From positions 62,001 through 126,000 of the forward strand of contig JAEQBH010002937.1 in NCBI GenBank assembly GCA_016808115.1: a DNA stretch of 64,000 nt. Direction: 5' to 3'. This document shows positions 36,449 to 49,000 of this stretch, one piece after another. The notes under the pieces were generated by a model, which saw nothing but the letters and a program-made list of their open reading frames with translations, ran no database searches and was not told the origin of the DNA. The stretch comes from Tetrastigma voinierianum (lineage: Eukaryota; Streptophyta; Magnoliopsida; Vitales; Vitaceae). The translations under genes were made by a program, and so were the position numbers. Positions within the stretch are counted from its first letter, which is position 1. Each line of letters begins with the position of its first letter.

Positions 36449-38033
36449 TGTGACACCCCTATCCCGGGGGTCCCGTTGACAATCCGTCAACCTGCGAAAA
36501 CCTGTAAATATCGGATGTCCCGATATCACACTCATTTCCTGCATATTTAATTCACAAATATACAAAAATGTATGCTATACTTTATTTACATGTAAGAACT
36601 AGATATGTTATCCACAACATTTTAAACTAAATGAATAGACCACAAGCCCAGAAACTAAGTCATCATAGAGCTCAAAACCGAGTTTCCTCCCCCTCGCGCG
36701 AAAAATAATTCCCCGCGGGGTGAGCAATCTTACGATGAAAGTTTCACTACGAGGTTCTTTCACTTTAAAATCGCGATACAATGCATACATAAATATCAAT
36801 CACATTTCATACAATTTATGTGATATTATATGAAATGTTCCGTGTCGTCATGCATGAATCCTGACCTCCTCATGCTCACAGCACAGTCTGACCAGGCTCC
36901 CCACTGTGATTGCCAGGTTGAAACCGACCATTGGTATTTGCTTGATGACTTAAACCATTGGACAACCCTCTAATTTTAATTTATCATTTCATGATTTCTT
37001 TTTTTTTTTTTCTTTTATAGGCCCACGAATTTTTAGGTTTCATCGCGGGGCTGCCATGCGCGCTTTTGCGACATTTCGCGAACTACGTCGTGATCGTATA
37101 TACTTAGTGAATAACGTTCGAGTCTTTTCGCCTGAAGATACACCGGCTGCTGCGAAACATATATTTATCGTTTTGATCGATTTCTGGCGTCAGTGAGTCT
37201 CAGCCTTAGACTTTGTCCCATTTTAGGCGCACAACCCATTCGCGACATCGGTGACGGGCTGTGTGATGTGACCCCGTCTCATGTAAATGCATGATCTTGA
37301 TGCATTTTAACATGTTACATGTATATATGAGTGCTACATGAAACATTAATACACCATGGACAATTATAATTTTTACATATGATTTACATTAATGCAATCC
37401 ATGTTAATACATCAAATAGCATATACTAACATGATACTCTTCACACAACATGTTATTCATAGAAGCAATAGCTGCATGAGTAGGCAAATCTCGGACCCAC
37501 GTAAAAGCAGGCGCACTTTGGATGCTTGTGATATCAAACTATAGTCGCATAGATGAACTTCCTCTTCACTAAATGACTTTGATCACGATTCACGTATATC
37601 TTAGAAAAGAAAAGAAAAAATAAAATTTCTCTCTCTCTCTCTCTAACGCTTTCCCTCTCCTGTCTCTTTTGACTTTTCTTTTTTTATTTTCGTTTTTATC
37701 TTTTTTATTTATTTATTTATTTATTTTCCTTATTTATTTATTTCTCTTTATTTTATTTTATTGTTTTATCTTTCCCATTATTTCTTCCATAGAGCAGCTC
37801 GATATAGGCAGTTGGCATAGAAATACACCACATGTCATACCATGTAATACTTCCAAATAGCCGATATCTGCGTAAAATTCGGTGTCTCGGAATCAGATGA
37901 AGTCGAATGCTAGATTTCGTGAGGCAATTCAACAGTGAAATCAGTTTGTCATCAAGATCTAGAAAAATTTGGTTTTTGATCAAAATTACCGTTTTACCCT
38001 TTTTAGAAAATTCAGATTTTTTGAAGTTTCACA
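36449..38033 (-). mobile_element. Solo LTR-A with target duplication
   Basis: Plus strand opens TGTGACACCCCTATCCCGGG and closes GAAGTTTCACA (minus-strand TGTGAAACTTC start). It contains GGACAACCCTC (36960), CTATTGCTTCTATGAATAAC-type sequence near 37450 and the AAAATTACCGTTTTACCC block. Flanking pentamers are GATTA (36444-36448) and AATTA (38034-38038). The paralogous unoccupied site at 8248-8252 reads GATTA followed by TGCATTTTT. No interior is present, so it is a solo LTR of about 1.59 kb. Confidence 0.85.
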
Positions 38034-38737
38034 AATTATGCATTTTTTACCCCTAAAATTTGCATGGGAGGTTATTTTTTATTTATGGAAAATGTCAAAA
38101 TGGATACAATTATTACTACACCAATGGTATGCGATGATGCTTGTTCAAGATATAAATAACTAAAGCAATAAAGCAATGCTCTTGAATTCATCATCAGAGC
38201 TTGGTATTTTGTTTTCTTTTCTAATTATATTTGATTTACCTTGAACTTTTAATATACTGGAAGGGAATTAGTGTTATTCTAGTTCAAATTTTCCATACAC
38301 CAAGCTAATTGAAGACCCTTTTTGAAACTGAGGACAATGTGGTTTTGTATGCGTCTCAGAACAAACTTTTATTTTATTAGAATGCTTATGTCTTGGTTTC
38401 AACGTAGGTATTTTAGAATTTATTTTAATTTTCTTTTAAATTTTATCCATTTGGTTAAACTCATTTTAATGTAAAAAAGAACCATAAGGTCATTAATTAA
38501 TTTTTCCTCTTTTTTTGTGCAATTAGTCATATGGATTTTAGACTTTAAACTTGTTGAAAAATTAAAATCATTGATGGATCCTTTATTTTTCTCTTAATTG
38601 GCGGATTGACTTGTTAATTAAGGATAAACTAACCTAGTACATTTTTTTTTTGTCATTTCTTATATCAAGATATTGTAATTTTTTGAATACACTTTTAATT
38701 TTAAGATAATAAACTACTTCTATTGAAATTCGAACCT

Positions 38738-38785
38738 GAGACCCCCTTCTTATGCCTTATGCCTTATGCCTTATACTTATTTGAA
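38738..38785. repeat. (CCTTATG)n short tandem
   Basis: TTATGCC is repeated about four times within AT-rich sequence. The rest of 38621-39170 has no gene. Confidence 0.8.
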
Positions 38786-38958
38786 ACGGTGAGTGATCTA
38801 CCACTTGAATTAGATATGATGGGCTATATCAAAATATCGTAATTAATGATTAAAAAATATTATATCCTTATAAAAGGAATTATTACAACTTTTAAATATT
38901 ATAAAAATGTTTATACACTAAGTAACTGACTGATAGAATTTCCATTAAGATGAATAAG

Positions 38959-38961
<3 letters not shown>

Positions 38962-39005
<44 letters not shown>
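38962..39005. repeat. (TA)n(CA)n microsatellite
   Basis: About 16 TA/AT units followed by (CA)5. Confidence 0.95.
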
Positions 39006-39009
<4 letters not shown>

Positions 39010-39175
39010 CATTTTTTTAATGATACTTGGAAGGGCGACCAATCAGAACATTAGCCCGCACAAGGACCCTCCTAGGCCATAGATCTCCATATGACATCGT
39101 GTTGCGGGACAAATCTCGGTCCCTCGGGGTGGTAAGCAACATCCCAAAGATGGTTGTCCCCGATTGAATGATTTA

Positions 39176-40971
39176 TGTGGCCACGAGAACCGGGGTCAGA
39201 TTGGTTGCCAGAATCAACTTCTGCGGAAAATCTATCGTCTCGCATCGAGGGCAGCGTCACGCAGTAAAATGGCCTTGGGCCCATGAAACCAATACTCAAA
39301 ATAAATATCCCGCTATATTCCAATAGTCGAGAGTTATACATTTTATCTTAATACACATACATATTAAAATTTACAATTCTAGTACATATTATCCCCACAC
39401 AAAAAACCATCAGCCCGGCAGAAACTCTTCAAAATCGGCCTCTAAGAAGAGCGTTTCTGGCGCCCGCATACGCGAAAAAATGTTGGCCGACGGGTGAAAC
39501 TATCGCCAAATAGTGGAATCGCCACAAATGGGTTACTCTCCGCTAAGTGCGTACTCCTGATCTTTCCCGATTTAAACAGCCTTTCAGTAAATCTGTCACT
39601 GCCCGAATGTCTACGTGTTCAGTATGCCGAGTCTCAGGCTCACTCACACTTGCCTAAGCGCCATGTATGAAAATAATCATTTTCAAAACAAAACTTGTTG
39701 TTCTTGAAAATAAACTAAGATAATCGGTAAAAATATGGGACTACCCTCCAGGCGGAATTGGTTGGTGAGCTTTTCCAGAAGCAGTCATGGTCTCATTCGA
39801 AATGATCATTGGCGAAATCTCTCAACTGATTCTAGGAAAATCATCGTATGAAATTCAACTGTGTGTATGTTTTGAAAAATTAAGTATCATCTTATTAACC
39901 TTTTATCTACAGATTAGGTCGTATGAAAATGCATTATCTGATTTAGAAACATTTATCTGATATATCAAATATATCAATATGCAACATTCTCAAATTCTGA
40001 TTCATGCAGCATGGTCAATGATATGGATCTGACAATGGCTCAAATTAGCTCATTGAGCGATTCACGATTCGTCTTGATGGCTATACTCACAATTATATTC
40101 CATATAGGTGGGTAAATGTAATTTTATGCCTCGATGGCCTGTCCCATACAATTATATTCCCACAATTTGTAATCTAATTTTATCTCGATGGTCTATGCAA
40201 AGCTCAGTTTATTGTAAATTATTAATAGCTTGTCCCCAAGCAGCTCCTACCACGGTCATGGGTTGTCAAATAGAACTCAAAATTCTCAAAAAATTTTCAA
40301 CCCAGGTTAGATTAGGACGTCAGCTATACCTCAGTACTCCAGCCATATGGCATTCTAGCAGCTTAAAAACGAGGGTAAAACAAGTAGGATAGCACTCTGC
40401 CGCGGAGTTGTATTCATTTGGAGGATGTCACGCATTAGGCTCTCATCCAGCGTATAGATAAATTTCGCCTTATTAAAATTAGAAAACCTACGGTCAGATT
40501 TTCGTAAATCTAAGAAGAAGCGAGAAAATATAAAAAAATGCTCATATACCACTCTCTCCCTACGTCGGAGACGCTCCTCTCCTTTATACTTTTTTTTTTT
40601 CATTTTATTATTATTATTATATTATTATTATTATTATTATTATTATTTTGATCATAACTTATATTCTCGTTCGGGTCAGATTTACCTCTAGAAAAATTTT
40701 ATTTTTCGATTGATTATTTTAAATGAGCTTCTTTGTGATTCTGAAACAGGATTTTCGTAAAAATCTGTCATAAAAATCATTGTGATTTATCAGCGAAATT
40801 CGTAAAATATTAAATTGTCTGAAAATTTGTGAAACTTTAAGATTATAGATTCAGCGAGAGGAATTTGCGGCGCAATTCGTTTCGGTCATCCGAGGATCTA
40901 GAATTTTGAATTACCAGTGGCCAGAGTACGGATTTCTGCTTTTTAGAGAAAATTGAATTTTAAGGTTTCTG
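39176..40971 (-). mobile_element. Solo LTR-A with ATTTA target duplication
   Basis: Plus strand opens TGTGGCCACGAGAACCGGGG (compare TGTGACACCCCTATCCCGGG of the preceding solo LTR) and contains GTAAAATGGCC and CCATGAAACC, CGCTAAGTGCGTAC (39545), GGACTACCCTCCAGGCGG (39750), and ends AATTTTAAGGTTTCTG. ATTTA flanks both sides (39171-39175, 40972-40976). About 1.8 kb with no interior. A (TTA)n microsatellite lies inside at 40606-40650. Confidence 0.8.
40606..40650. repeat. (TTA)n microsatellite
   Basis: About 14 ATT/TTA units with one interruption, inside a solo LTR-A. Confidence 0.95.
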
Positions 40972-41330
40972 ATTTAAGCTTTTAGTTGGGTTTGAAGCAC
41001 TTTAGGCGTAAATTTGATCACCAAGACCAGGATATTCTTAATCCCAATGGCACGTAGTCTTGACGAAAGAAAAGAAAAAGGATGAGGTCCTAAATGTCAG
41101 ACTCTAGTGAGCTGTCAAAAGCCCATGGTCCATAATAGATCCTTAAATGTACAGATTTTGGGCCTTAAGGCCCACTTCCAGAAAGAAATTCATGGAATAA
41201 TATTTGGACAAGGTCAATTTTGAAGATCTCCCTATCAAATTTATTTCCTTTTCCTTTTTAATAGGAATTTGCCTAGAGAAAAATAAAATATAAATATAAA
41301 AAGTACTTGTAAAGAAAGCAATGAATATAA

Positions 41331-41670
41331 TTACATATTTATTTATTTAATTCTTCATTCGTTGTGAATAAATGAATTTTTCTTATTCTTCTTCTTACTA
41401 ATACTATTATTATTATTATTATTATTTGACATGGAAGTGTAAAACTATTGGATATATTACATATTTATATGTTTTAATTATTCATTAGTACTAGGATAAA
41501 TGATTTTCTTCTTCTTCTTCTTACCATTATTATTATTATTATTTGACTTGGAAGTGACATTATATATTTATTTATTTAATTATTCATTGGTTGGATAAAT
41601 GAATTTTTTCTTATTCTTCTCACTTACTACTACTTATATTTTATTATTATTATTTGACTTGGAAGTGGAG
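41331..41670. repeat. Three-unit tandem repeat of about 100-125 bp
   Basis: Units begin near 41331, 41457 and 41558. Each runs (T)TACATATTTAT, TTAATTATTCATT, GGATAAATGA, TTCTTCTTCTTA, an ATT microsatellite and TTTGACTTGGAAGTG. Length differences come mostly from the ATT tract. There is no coding potential. Confidence 0.85.
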
Positions 41671-42500
41671 TGACTTCTTTTTACCACACTAATCTTCCTT
41701 TTTTTTTTTTGAAAGGACCACAATAATTTTTTAAGGCACACACATTTTTCTGATATAGTAAATTGTTTTATTAAATCTTGAAACCTACCATTTTCATTTC
41801 TTTGCGTTAGATGTTATAGCAAATTAAAGAGTGGCGTATGGATAGAACCCACGGTAATCTTAAAAATAAACTTTTATAAGTTTATGAAAATTTAATCACA
41901 TAATATTTAAATGGATATTGCAAATACTTTTTTAATTAAACAATATAGTGTCCTTAAAGCTAACTTCCTTATAAATATGATAACAATATTAAATATTTAG
42001 ATTTTTTTTTTATAATTAAGCATTTGTTATAATACAGTAAAATTAGATATGTAGAATTAAAAACTTCAAAAATGGGTAATTATGAAAGCATTGATAAATC
42101 TGCAAGTCACTTTTTTTTTATCACTTTGAAAAAAAAAAATTCTACACTCAGAGCTTTCTGCAATTTTACAAAATTTAACATTACATTAGAAGGGTTCCTG
42201 ATACTTTTCTACAATTTTCAATCACTTATACACATTAAATATTTGAATTTATGTTAAAAGATGTCTCTTGAGTTTTCTACTTAGGTAATGTCACCGCCAT
42301 GAAAATTATAGAAAGTATTTTTGTAGAAAATAGTCTATAAATTTAATTTTATAAAATTATGAAAATATATATTGAAAGTTTTCATTGTGTATGACTCAGC
42401 TTTTTAATATCCTTCAGGTTGCAATATTAAAACTTATATAGAAGGTTTTCATTGTGTACCTTTTTTTTTTCTTTTCTTATAAAACTTTTAGAATCACCAT
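41671..42500. other. AT-rich sequence; no gene seen
   Basis: Two short similar blocks (TTGAAAGTTTTCATTGTGTA near 42373 and TATAGAAGGTTTTCATTGTGTACC near 42437) are the only structure noticed. All frames are short. Confidence 0.45.
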
Positions 42501-42504
42501 CCCT

Positions 42505-43172
42505 CAGCTTAAGACTAAACAACAATTAAAAAAATAATCATCATTACCAAAATTAATTTCAACTAAATTCAAAGGCTCAATCTTCATATAGCGCCAGTAA
42601 TGTACAGCAGCAACCCAATCAGAACTCAAAATTGCAAATAAAGACAACGTATTAATCCCTTCTATTTAAGAAAACAGCAATCTTACAACATGGCCATGTA
42701 ACATTTTAAATCAAAACCCTATAAATGAACCTGAACAACAAAGAACAATATGACGGTCAATATTTAACATAATCATAATCAAAGCAAGAAACTGGCAGCT
42801 GAAGTCTACGTAAACACTGGTCTCAACCGAAAAAATTAACGTTCAAAAATCAAGAATTTGAATTATCAACACGTACTTTAGCTGAAACCTAGAATTTTTA
42901 TCTTCACCTTCATACTCAGCCATAATTAGTAAAACTAGATTCCCTGAAAAGCTAAAGAGACATTTAAGAGATGAATGAAATTACCCATTGGAGAAATTCA
43001 GTGTAGATGGTAGATTTGAATCTGAGGCATGCATCAACAGACCTTCACCACAAGGTAACTGACGTTTTTGTCAAAACCCTTGAAAACCTAAGAACAATCT
43101 CAAATGCCCCCTCTAACCCAAAAATAGAAACAGGGAGAAAAAGCAAGTGAAGGTTTGGTTGGTGTGATACCT
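42505..43172 (-). repeat. Segmental duplicate A, resembling a gene 5' end
   Basis: Shares with 44690-45268 a colinear stretch from AACAACAATTAAAAAAATAATCATC through CTCAATCTTCATATAGCGCCAG and GACATGGCCATGTAAC to GTGAAGGTTTGGTTGGTGTGATAC. On the minus strand it reads like a leader (pyrimidine-rich, TTTTTCTCCCTG, TTTTTGGGTTAGAGGGGGC), then GTTGATGCATGCCTCAG and GTAATTTC-type donor sequence. This suggests a captured promoter/first exon, but no downstream exon is present and I cannot name the gene. Confidence 0.6.
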
Positions 43173-43179
43173 AAAAAAA

Positions 43180-44562
43180 AAAAGAGTTAGTAATATGGGT
43201 TGAGATCGATGGAGTAGCCCATTTTAGTTCGATTTTTTGAAGGGTTGAGTTGTAAAATTTAAGGCTCGGATAAAACCAGGTCAATTGGCCCGACCCGTTT
43301 TGACATGTGGCCCATGTGAGTTTGGTTTCGGTTGGCGGTCGCGCGAATCTTTTTGTTAATTTTTTAAGTAATTAGGCAACTAATTGAGATTTTAATTTAT
43401 CTACGAAAATTCGATATTTTGGCTCTTAACATGGAATCAAATATACGCTTTTATAGAATATGGATTTGAAAATAATAATAATTATAATATATGATTAATA
43501 TATTAAACATTGTTTTAAGCTATTTTCTTTTAATTTTTAAGTATATGCACTTTTAATATAGATTTTATATGTCTTAATATTTAAAATATTGTATGAAAGT
43601 CTGAATGAATTTGAATTAAATAAATTCTGATTTAATATTGAATATATTTTCATTTATCTCATTAATCATATTTTAAATATTTACAATTTCATTTTTTTTT
43701 GTATTTCTCCTATAAATTTTATTTAGTCATATATGTTTTTTTGATTAAAATGAAGTTGTGATAGTTTATAAACTAAATTTAATTTAATAACAAAGTTATT
43801 AGTATAACTTTTAAATAATTTATTACTTAAACTATTTAATAACAAAATATTATTTATTTTAAAAATAATTAACAAAAATCATACACTTATTTTATTTCAT
43901 AATAAGATTATATCTTTTACTAAGATGAATTTTCAAAACAAAAGAATATTTTATTATTATACGGTTGAGATATATTTTGGGAAAAAATAATAATTTTCTA
44001 ATTATAAAAAAAAATTTATTCTAAATATAAATGATATTTATATTGTTTTTTTCTGATTAAACCAGGCACCTGATGAAGTAAAGCGTGCTGGATCCCTCCC
44101 TCCGCGGATAACCTGCGGCGCAAGAGGCTTTAAGCGGCTCACAGCAGGCGGGGTAGGCATGTGGTATGTTGTTAACGTTAAAAATTTAATTAATAGATGA
44201 TGATGACTTTGGCCAAGCATCGAGGGATATACATCTTTATAATGTGAAGTCGTATTATTATTGGATATAATGAGGATGAAGATTCTGACAGTAGAATTTA
44301 GTTTTAATACTTTAAAGTTGTATTTTAAATATATGTTATTAAATTCATTGTTTTATTGTTTTGGTATTATTTTTTATTTTATTTGAAGAATGATAAATTG
44401 GCAAATTAATTTTTTTAAACATTTTAAGGTTTAGTCATTTATTAGTTTTGGCTGGCGCGTAGGTTGGGATGGGATAGTCGAAAATTTGGCCGAGTCTCGT
44501 CGGTCAGTGCTTGTAGTTTTGGCGCGTGTGAAATGGGTTAGGTTGACCTTGAATTCACCGGC
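43180..44562. mobile_element. Putative non-autonomous DNA element between the duplicates
   Basis: Both edges carry CCTAAAAAA-type sequence (43171-43182 and 44561-44570), a possible target duplication. The ends are relatively GC-rich (GGCCCGACCCGTTTTGACATG near 43295; GGCCGAGTCTCGTCGGTC near 44485), as in hAT-like elements, around an AT-rich stop-filled middle. No transposase is visible. A GC-rich island at 44065-44160 (CTGCGGCGCAAGAGGC) is unexplained. Confidence 0.4.
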
Positions 44563-44689
44563 CTAAAAAATAGCGTTGAATTTAGATTGATTTGTGTGTC
44601 TGGTTTTTCTTTTTTATTTTAACATAAGATTAATTATATGGTTGTCTATTTTTTGTATGCTATTGAGAAGTCATGTTTCATTTACTTAG

Positions 44690-45268
44690 CTTAAGAGTAA
44701 ACAACAATTAAAAAAATAATCATCGTTACCAAAATTAATTTCAATAAATTCAAAGGCTCAATCTTCATATAGCGCCAGTAATGTACAGAAGCAACCCAAT
44801 TAGAACTCCAAATTATGACAAAAGACAACAGTATTAATCCTTCTATTTAAGAAACAGCAATCTTACGACATGGCCATGTAACGTACAAATCAAAACCCTA
44901 TAAATGAACCCTGAGCAAGAAAGAACAATATGACGGTCCAAATTAAATTTGAATTCTCCAACACAGTACTTCAAGCTGAAACCCTAGAATTTTTTATCTT
45001 CACCGCCACTCAACCATAATTAGTAAAACTAGATTCCCTGAAAAGCTAAAGAGAAATTTAAGAGAGATGAATGAGTACCCATTTGGAGAAATTCACTGTA
45101 GATGATGGAATTTGAATCTGGGGAGCGCCATCAACAGACCTTCACCACAAGGTAACTGAAGTTTTTGTCAAAACCCTTGAAAACCTAAGAACAATCTCAA
45201 ATGGCCCCCCTCTCACCCAAAAATAGGAACAAGGAGAAAAAGCAAGTGAAGGTTTGGTTGGTGTGATA
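44690..45268 (-). repeat. Segmental duplicate B, resembling a gene 5' end
   Basis: Colinear with duplicate A with scattered indels. On the minus strand the best candidate start is ATGGCGCTCCCCAGATTC near 45128 (MALPRFKFHHLQ, then a stop after 12 codons). In duplicate A the same codons read ATGCATGCCTCAG. Neither copy is an intact coding exon. Confidence 0.6.
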
Positions 45269-45393
45269 CAACAGGAAAAAAATAGCATTGAATTTAGATT
45301 CAATTTGTGTGTGCGGTTTTTTCCTTTTTATTTTAAGATAAGATTGATTATATGGTTGTGTATTTTTGTGTATGCTATTGAGAAGTCATGTGG
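45269..45393. repeat. 125-bp block repeated at three places around the foldback element
   Basis: GCATTGAATTTAGATTCAATTTG through GATTATATGGTTGTGTA to TATGCTATTGAGAAGTCATG is found here, at about 44565-44687 and at about 50700-50815. The copies at 44.6 kb and 50.8 kb continue into TTTCATTTACTTAG; this copy runs into the left arm of the foldback element instead. Confidence 0.75.
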
Positions 45394-46015
45394 GGGGGTT
45401 TTCCTATATGTATGGGTTATTTAAAAATATACGATGTTTAAAAAAATATTTTTAATTTTATGACAGTTTTTATTGACCGGAAAGAGATATCTCAAAATTA
45501 TGTTTTGAAGAAATGATTTCTTTAATTGTTTAATTTTTCAATTTATAAATCGTCTTTTGGAAAAATGATTTCTTTAATTTAGAAATCGTCTTTTGAAAAA
45601 AAAATGATTTCTTCAATCGATTAAAAAATCGTTTTTTGAAAAAACGATTTCTTCAATTGATTTCTTTAGCTTCAATTAAGAAATCGTCTTTTCAAAAGAC
45701 AATTTCTTTAGAGCCTTGAATATCGTCTTTTCAAAAGACAATTTCTTCAATAAAGTCATTTCTTCAATGAAATTTTAAAAGATAAAATTTACAAATTAAT
45801 ATTCTTTTTAATATCAAATACTAAATATATATTTTTTTTATAAATACGATTGTTTATAAATAATTTATCATGATAACTACACTTATCCTATATATTGAAT
45901 TTATCAAATAAAATTAATTCATAAACTTTATAATGCTTAAAATCTTATCTCTTAAAGTTGAAATTTTTATTCAAAAGTCAGTTTATTAAATAATAAATTA
46001 ATTTATTATTCAATA

Positions 46016-49000
46016 TGTAAAACTCGAGAAAATTCTAATTTTCTGAAAAATGGTAAAATAGTAATTTCGGTGAGCTCGAGGAATTTTAGATCTCGGGGAT
46101 GATGAAAAGAACTCTTGTTGGGATCGATCTGCATGAGAATCTAAATTTCTGGCGTCGAATTTTGAGACGATTGAATTCAACGTCTTTTCGAGGCGGCGAT
46201 ATCGGGTCTTATATATGGATTTGAGAGCGTGATGTAATGGTCCTTTCTCATCTGCCGTGTGGCATGTTAGTAGAATTTAGTGAGAGGATAAGAGATAAAT
46301 GGCTTAAGATTAAGTAGTAATGAAAAACCTTAGTCAGTAAGGGTGAGGAATTAAAGAAAGAAAAGAAGAAAGACATCTTAACCTGAGTTTTTACCTGGTA
46401 CGTGCAGTGGAGGAGGAGGAAAGCAGTTTCTTAGGGAAAGTAACTTCTAGATTTCCGTGTTCAGGCCAGCGAGTTCACGAACAACCAAAATGAAGTTGCT
46501 TTCTACCTTGAAATTTCTGTGGGAGCTGCTTGGAATTTGTGGAATTTTAATCATTTCCTGCAAAGAGAGGTAGGGGTCTTCTCCTACTTGATTTATTCTT
46601 TGACTAAGGCATTTTTAATGGAAGGATTTGTTAGTCTGGTTGGCCAGTGTTTTGGTCCCCAAGATATTTCGGGCCCAGAAGTGAGAAAATCCCTAGTGTG
46701 GTCGTGAACAGTGCCAAGACCTAGGGTTTCACTGTTCACGTGATTTGTGTGGTTTTGTGTTGCTTTTAGGTGATTCAAAATGAATTGCTTGAGATTGTTT
46801 TATTAGCCCACTAATTTTGAGGTGGTATTACTTATGAATTGAATAACATGATGTTGTGAGTTAATTTTTGTTAGTATAAGCATGTTTAAAATATATATTA
46901 ACGTAAGGCGTTGGAAATGACATAATGCATTTCATATGCCTTGGGGCATACTAGAATGGTAGATGAGGCAGGAAAATCCAGTTTCTAAGGAAGGATAAAA
47001 TGGTAATTTGGTCGAAAATCACGAATTTTTAAGATCTCGGATGTGGCGTTAGTTAGGTCATCTCGAAATCTAATTCTGGCGTCAATTTCGTCGAATTCAG
47101 GGACGGTCGGGGAGATTTCACGTTTTTCGGTACGTGGGGGATGCGTATTATTGACAACAGCGCAGTTTTGGTGGCGAGAGGCTGCGATCATCGAATCTGA
47201 GGTCTGATGACTTGAGCTTAAGTGTGGGTCATGGGTGACACATGTCGTAGTGATGATGCCCAGAGTAGAGGGAAATCTCGAGTAGAGGATAAGGATAAGG
47301 GTATAATCCCGTATTGAGCCTTGATGGAGCAGCCTTGCGTGAGGAGGACTTCTCTTATTACAATCTTGACAATCTGGTTTAGGAGGAAAGGAAGAGAGAG
47401 GAGACAGCCAAGAGAGAAGGGTTTTAGAGAGAGAAGCTGCTCTCTCTAGAATTCCGGTGTCCGGACCGCGGCTCAGCAGACGAGAGAGAGCGAAGTTGCT
47501 CTGGCTGAGGACTTCTGGCGTGGGTCGCAGGTTTTGAGGGGTTTCGACAGGCTACGGAAAGGTAGGGTTTTTATACTTTGTTTTACTTTTTGTTTAAGGG
47601 CATGGATGGGAGTTTATTTGAGGCGGATGGGCGGGTGATTTCGGTTCAGATTTGGGCCAAGTGGATAAATCTGAATGATTTGGTGATCCCCAGGACTGTT
47701 TGCATAGATTATCTTAATATTGTGTTATTGCCGTAGGTGAATAACATCTTAAGTGTGATTTTATTGGGCGGTTCAAGATGATTCGGCCGGATTGTGCTTG
47801 CTTAATGTGAGCTAATCTTATGTTATTATGCAAAAGCCCGAATAACATGATTCATGAGATAGTACATTGTATCTCTCGTGAGTGATCTCATCATCATGTT
47901 GAATGTTTGGTGTGCCATTCGTGCGCTTAGGTGGGAAGTAACCCAGTAGGGAAATTCCCTCTTGAGACTCTTTCACTTGTCATTAGAGACTGCCCACAGT
48001 CTGGAAGACTCGCCCAGGGAGGGACGTGTTCAAGGCGCTTAGAGGCGAAAGAAATGGTAGAAGTTGGCGCTATCTTATATTTTAACTTTTTGTAAAATTT
48101 TGGGCAAAGGACCCAGTTTGTATAAATTGTAATTAAAAATAATTGTGAATGAATCCCTTTTTGTATAAAATATATAATTGTGTTGAATGGATACTTATCA
48201 ATTTTGTCAGACAGTTCACACTTATGTATGGGTCTCATGTGTGGTTACGTAGATTTGCATGAGTTGTGGGTGGTCAGCCCGGACACCCGATTTTGGGCGT
48301 CCACAGTAGGTGTGAGTGCGACAAATAAAATTGGAGGATTTATCCAGCTTGATGAATTCTTTTTGTAAAATTATTAAAGAAATAATAATTTTATCGGAAA
48401 GTTGTCAAAAAATTGTGTTGGAAAATTGTCCTAGCAATTCACGTTGGAGGGGCCATGAATTGTTGGAGGATTGCAACAAATTCACACAGGAAGTTGTCAA
48501 GCGTATTTATATCGGGAGGGTTGCCATGATTAAAACAAATATTTTTGTTTGGAAAAAATGAATTTTTATCATGGCTTAAGCATGTGAGAGTCGGTGAAAC
48601 TTCGAGACATGAGATTGGCGTATAAATATTTAAATGGGATGTGTTCTTGGAATGGCGGTGTCATTACATGTGCACTTAGGTGAGGAGAAACCCGTGTAGG
48701 AGATTATCAGCTCTTTTGGATGTGTTCGCCTGTCGAGGAAAGATATTTCGGTCTGGGAGTGTTCGGAAAGACTGGCCGCTCCACCTAAGTGCTATACAGA
48801 AGAAAATGGGATTGTGGCTTTGATATTTTTGTAAAACATGTATTATAAATTCTTAAAATTTTAATACATATTTGATAGAATATGATGCTCTTGAACTATT
48901 GTTATATAGTTGAGTTTGAAAATTTTGGTGAGTAAATGATGTATGGAATTCGATGACCATTTTTCTGCTCGTGTATTGAATTACAAATGTATGGAGACAA

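Larger units (their letters stand above)
35340..38620. repeat. Duplicated intergenic segment, copy 2
   Basis: Matches copy 1 (5570-8770) in order: AGATTGAAGGAAAAC, a CT run, TTTGTAATCTGCAAATC, TCTTGGTATATCTTTTGAA, AATGAGTTGGAAGTT, GCCATCTATAAATGGG; then, after the insertions at 36130-38038, TTATGCATTTTTT, GGGAATTAGTGTTATTCTA and CTTGTTGAAAAATTAAAATC. Copy 2 lacks the small LTR element of copy 1 and has instead copia-like DNA and a solo LTR-A. Confidence 0.75.
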
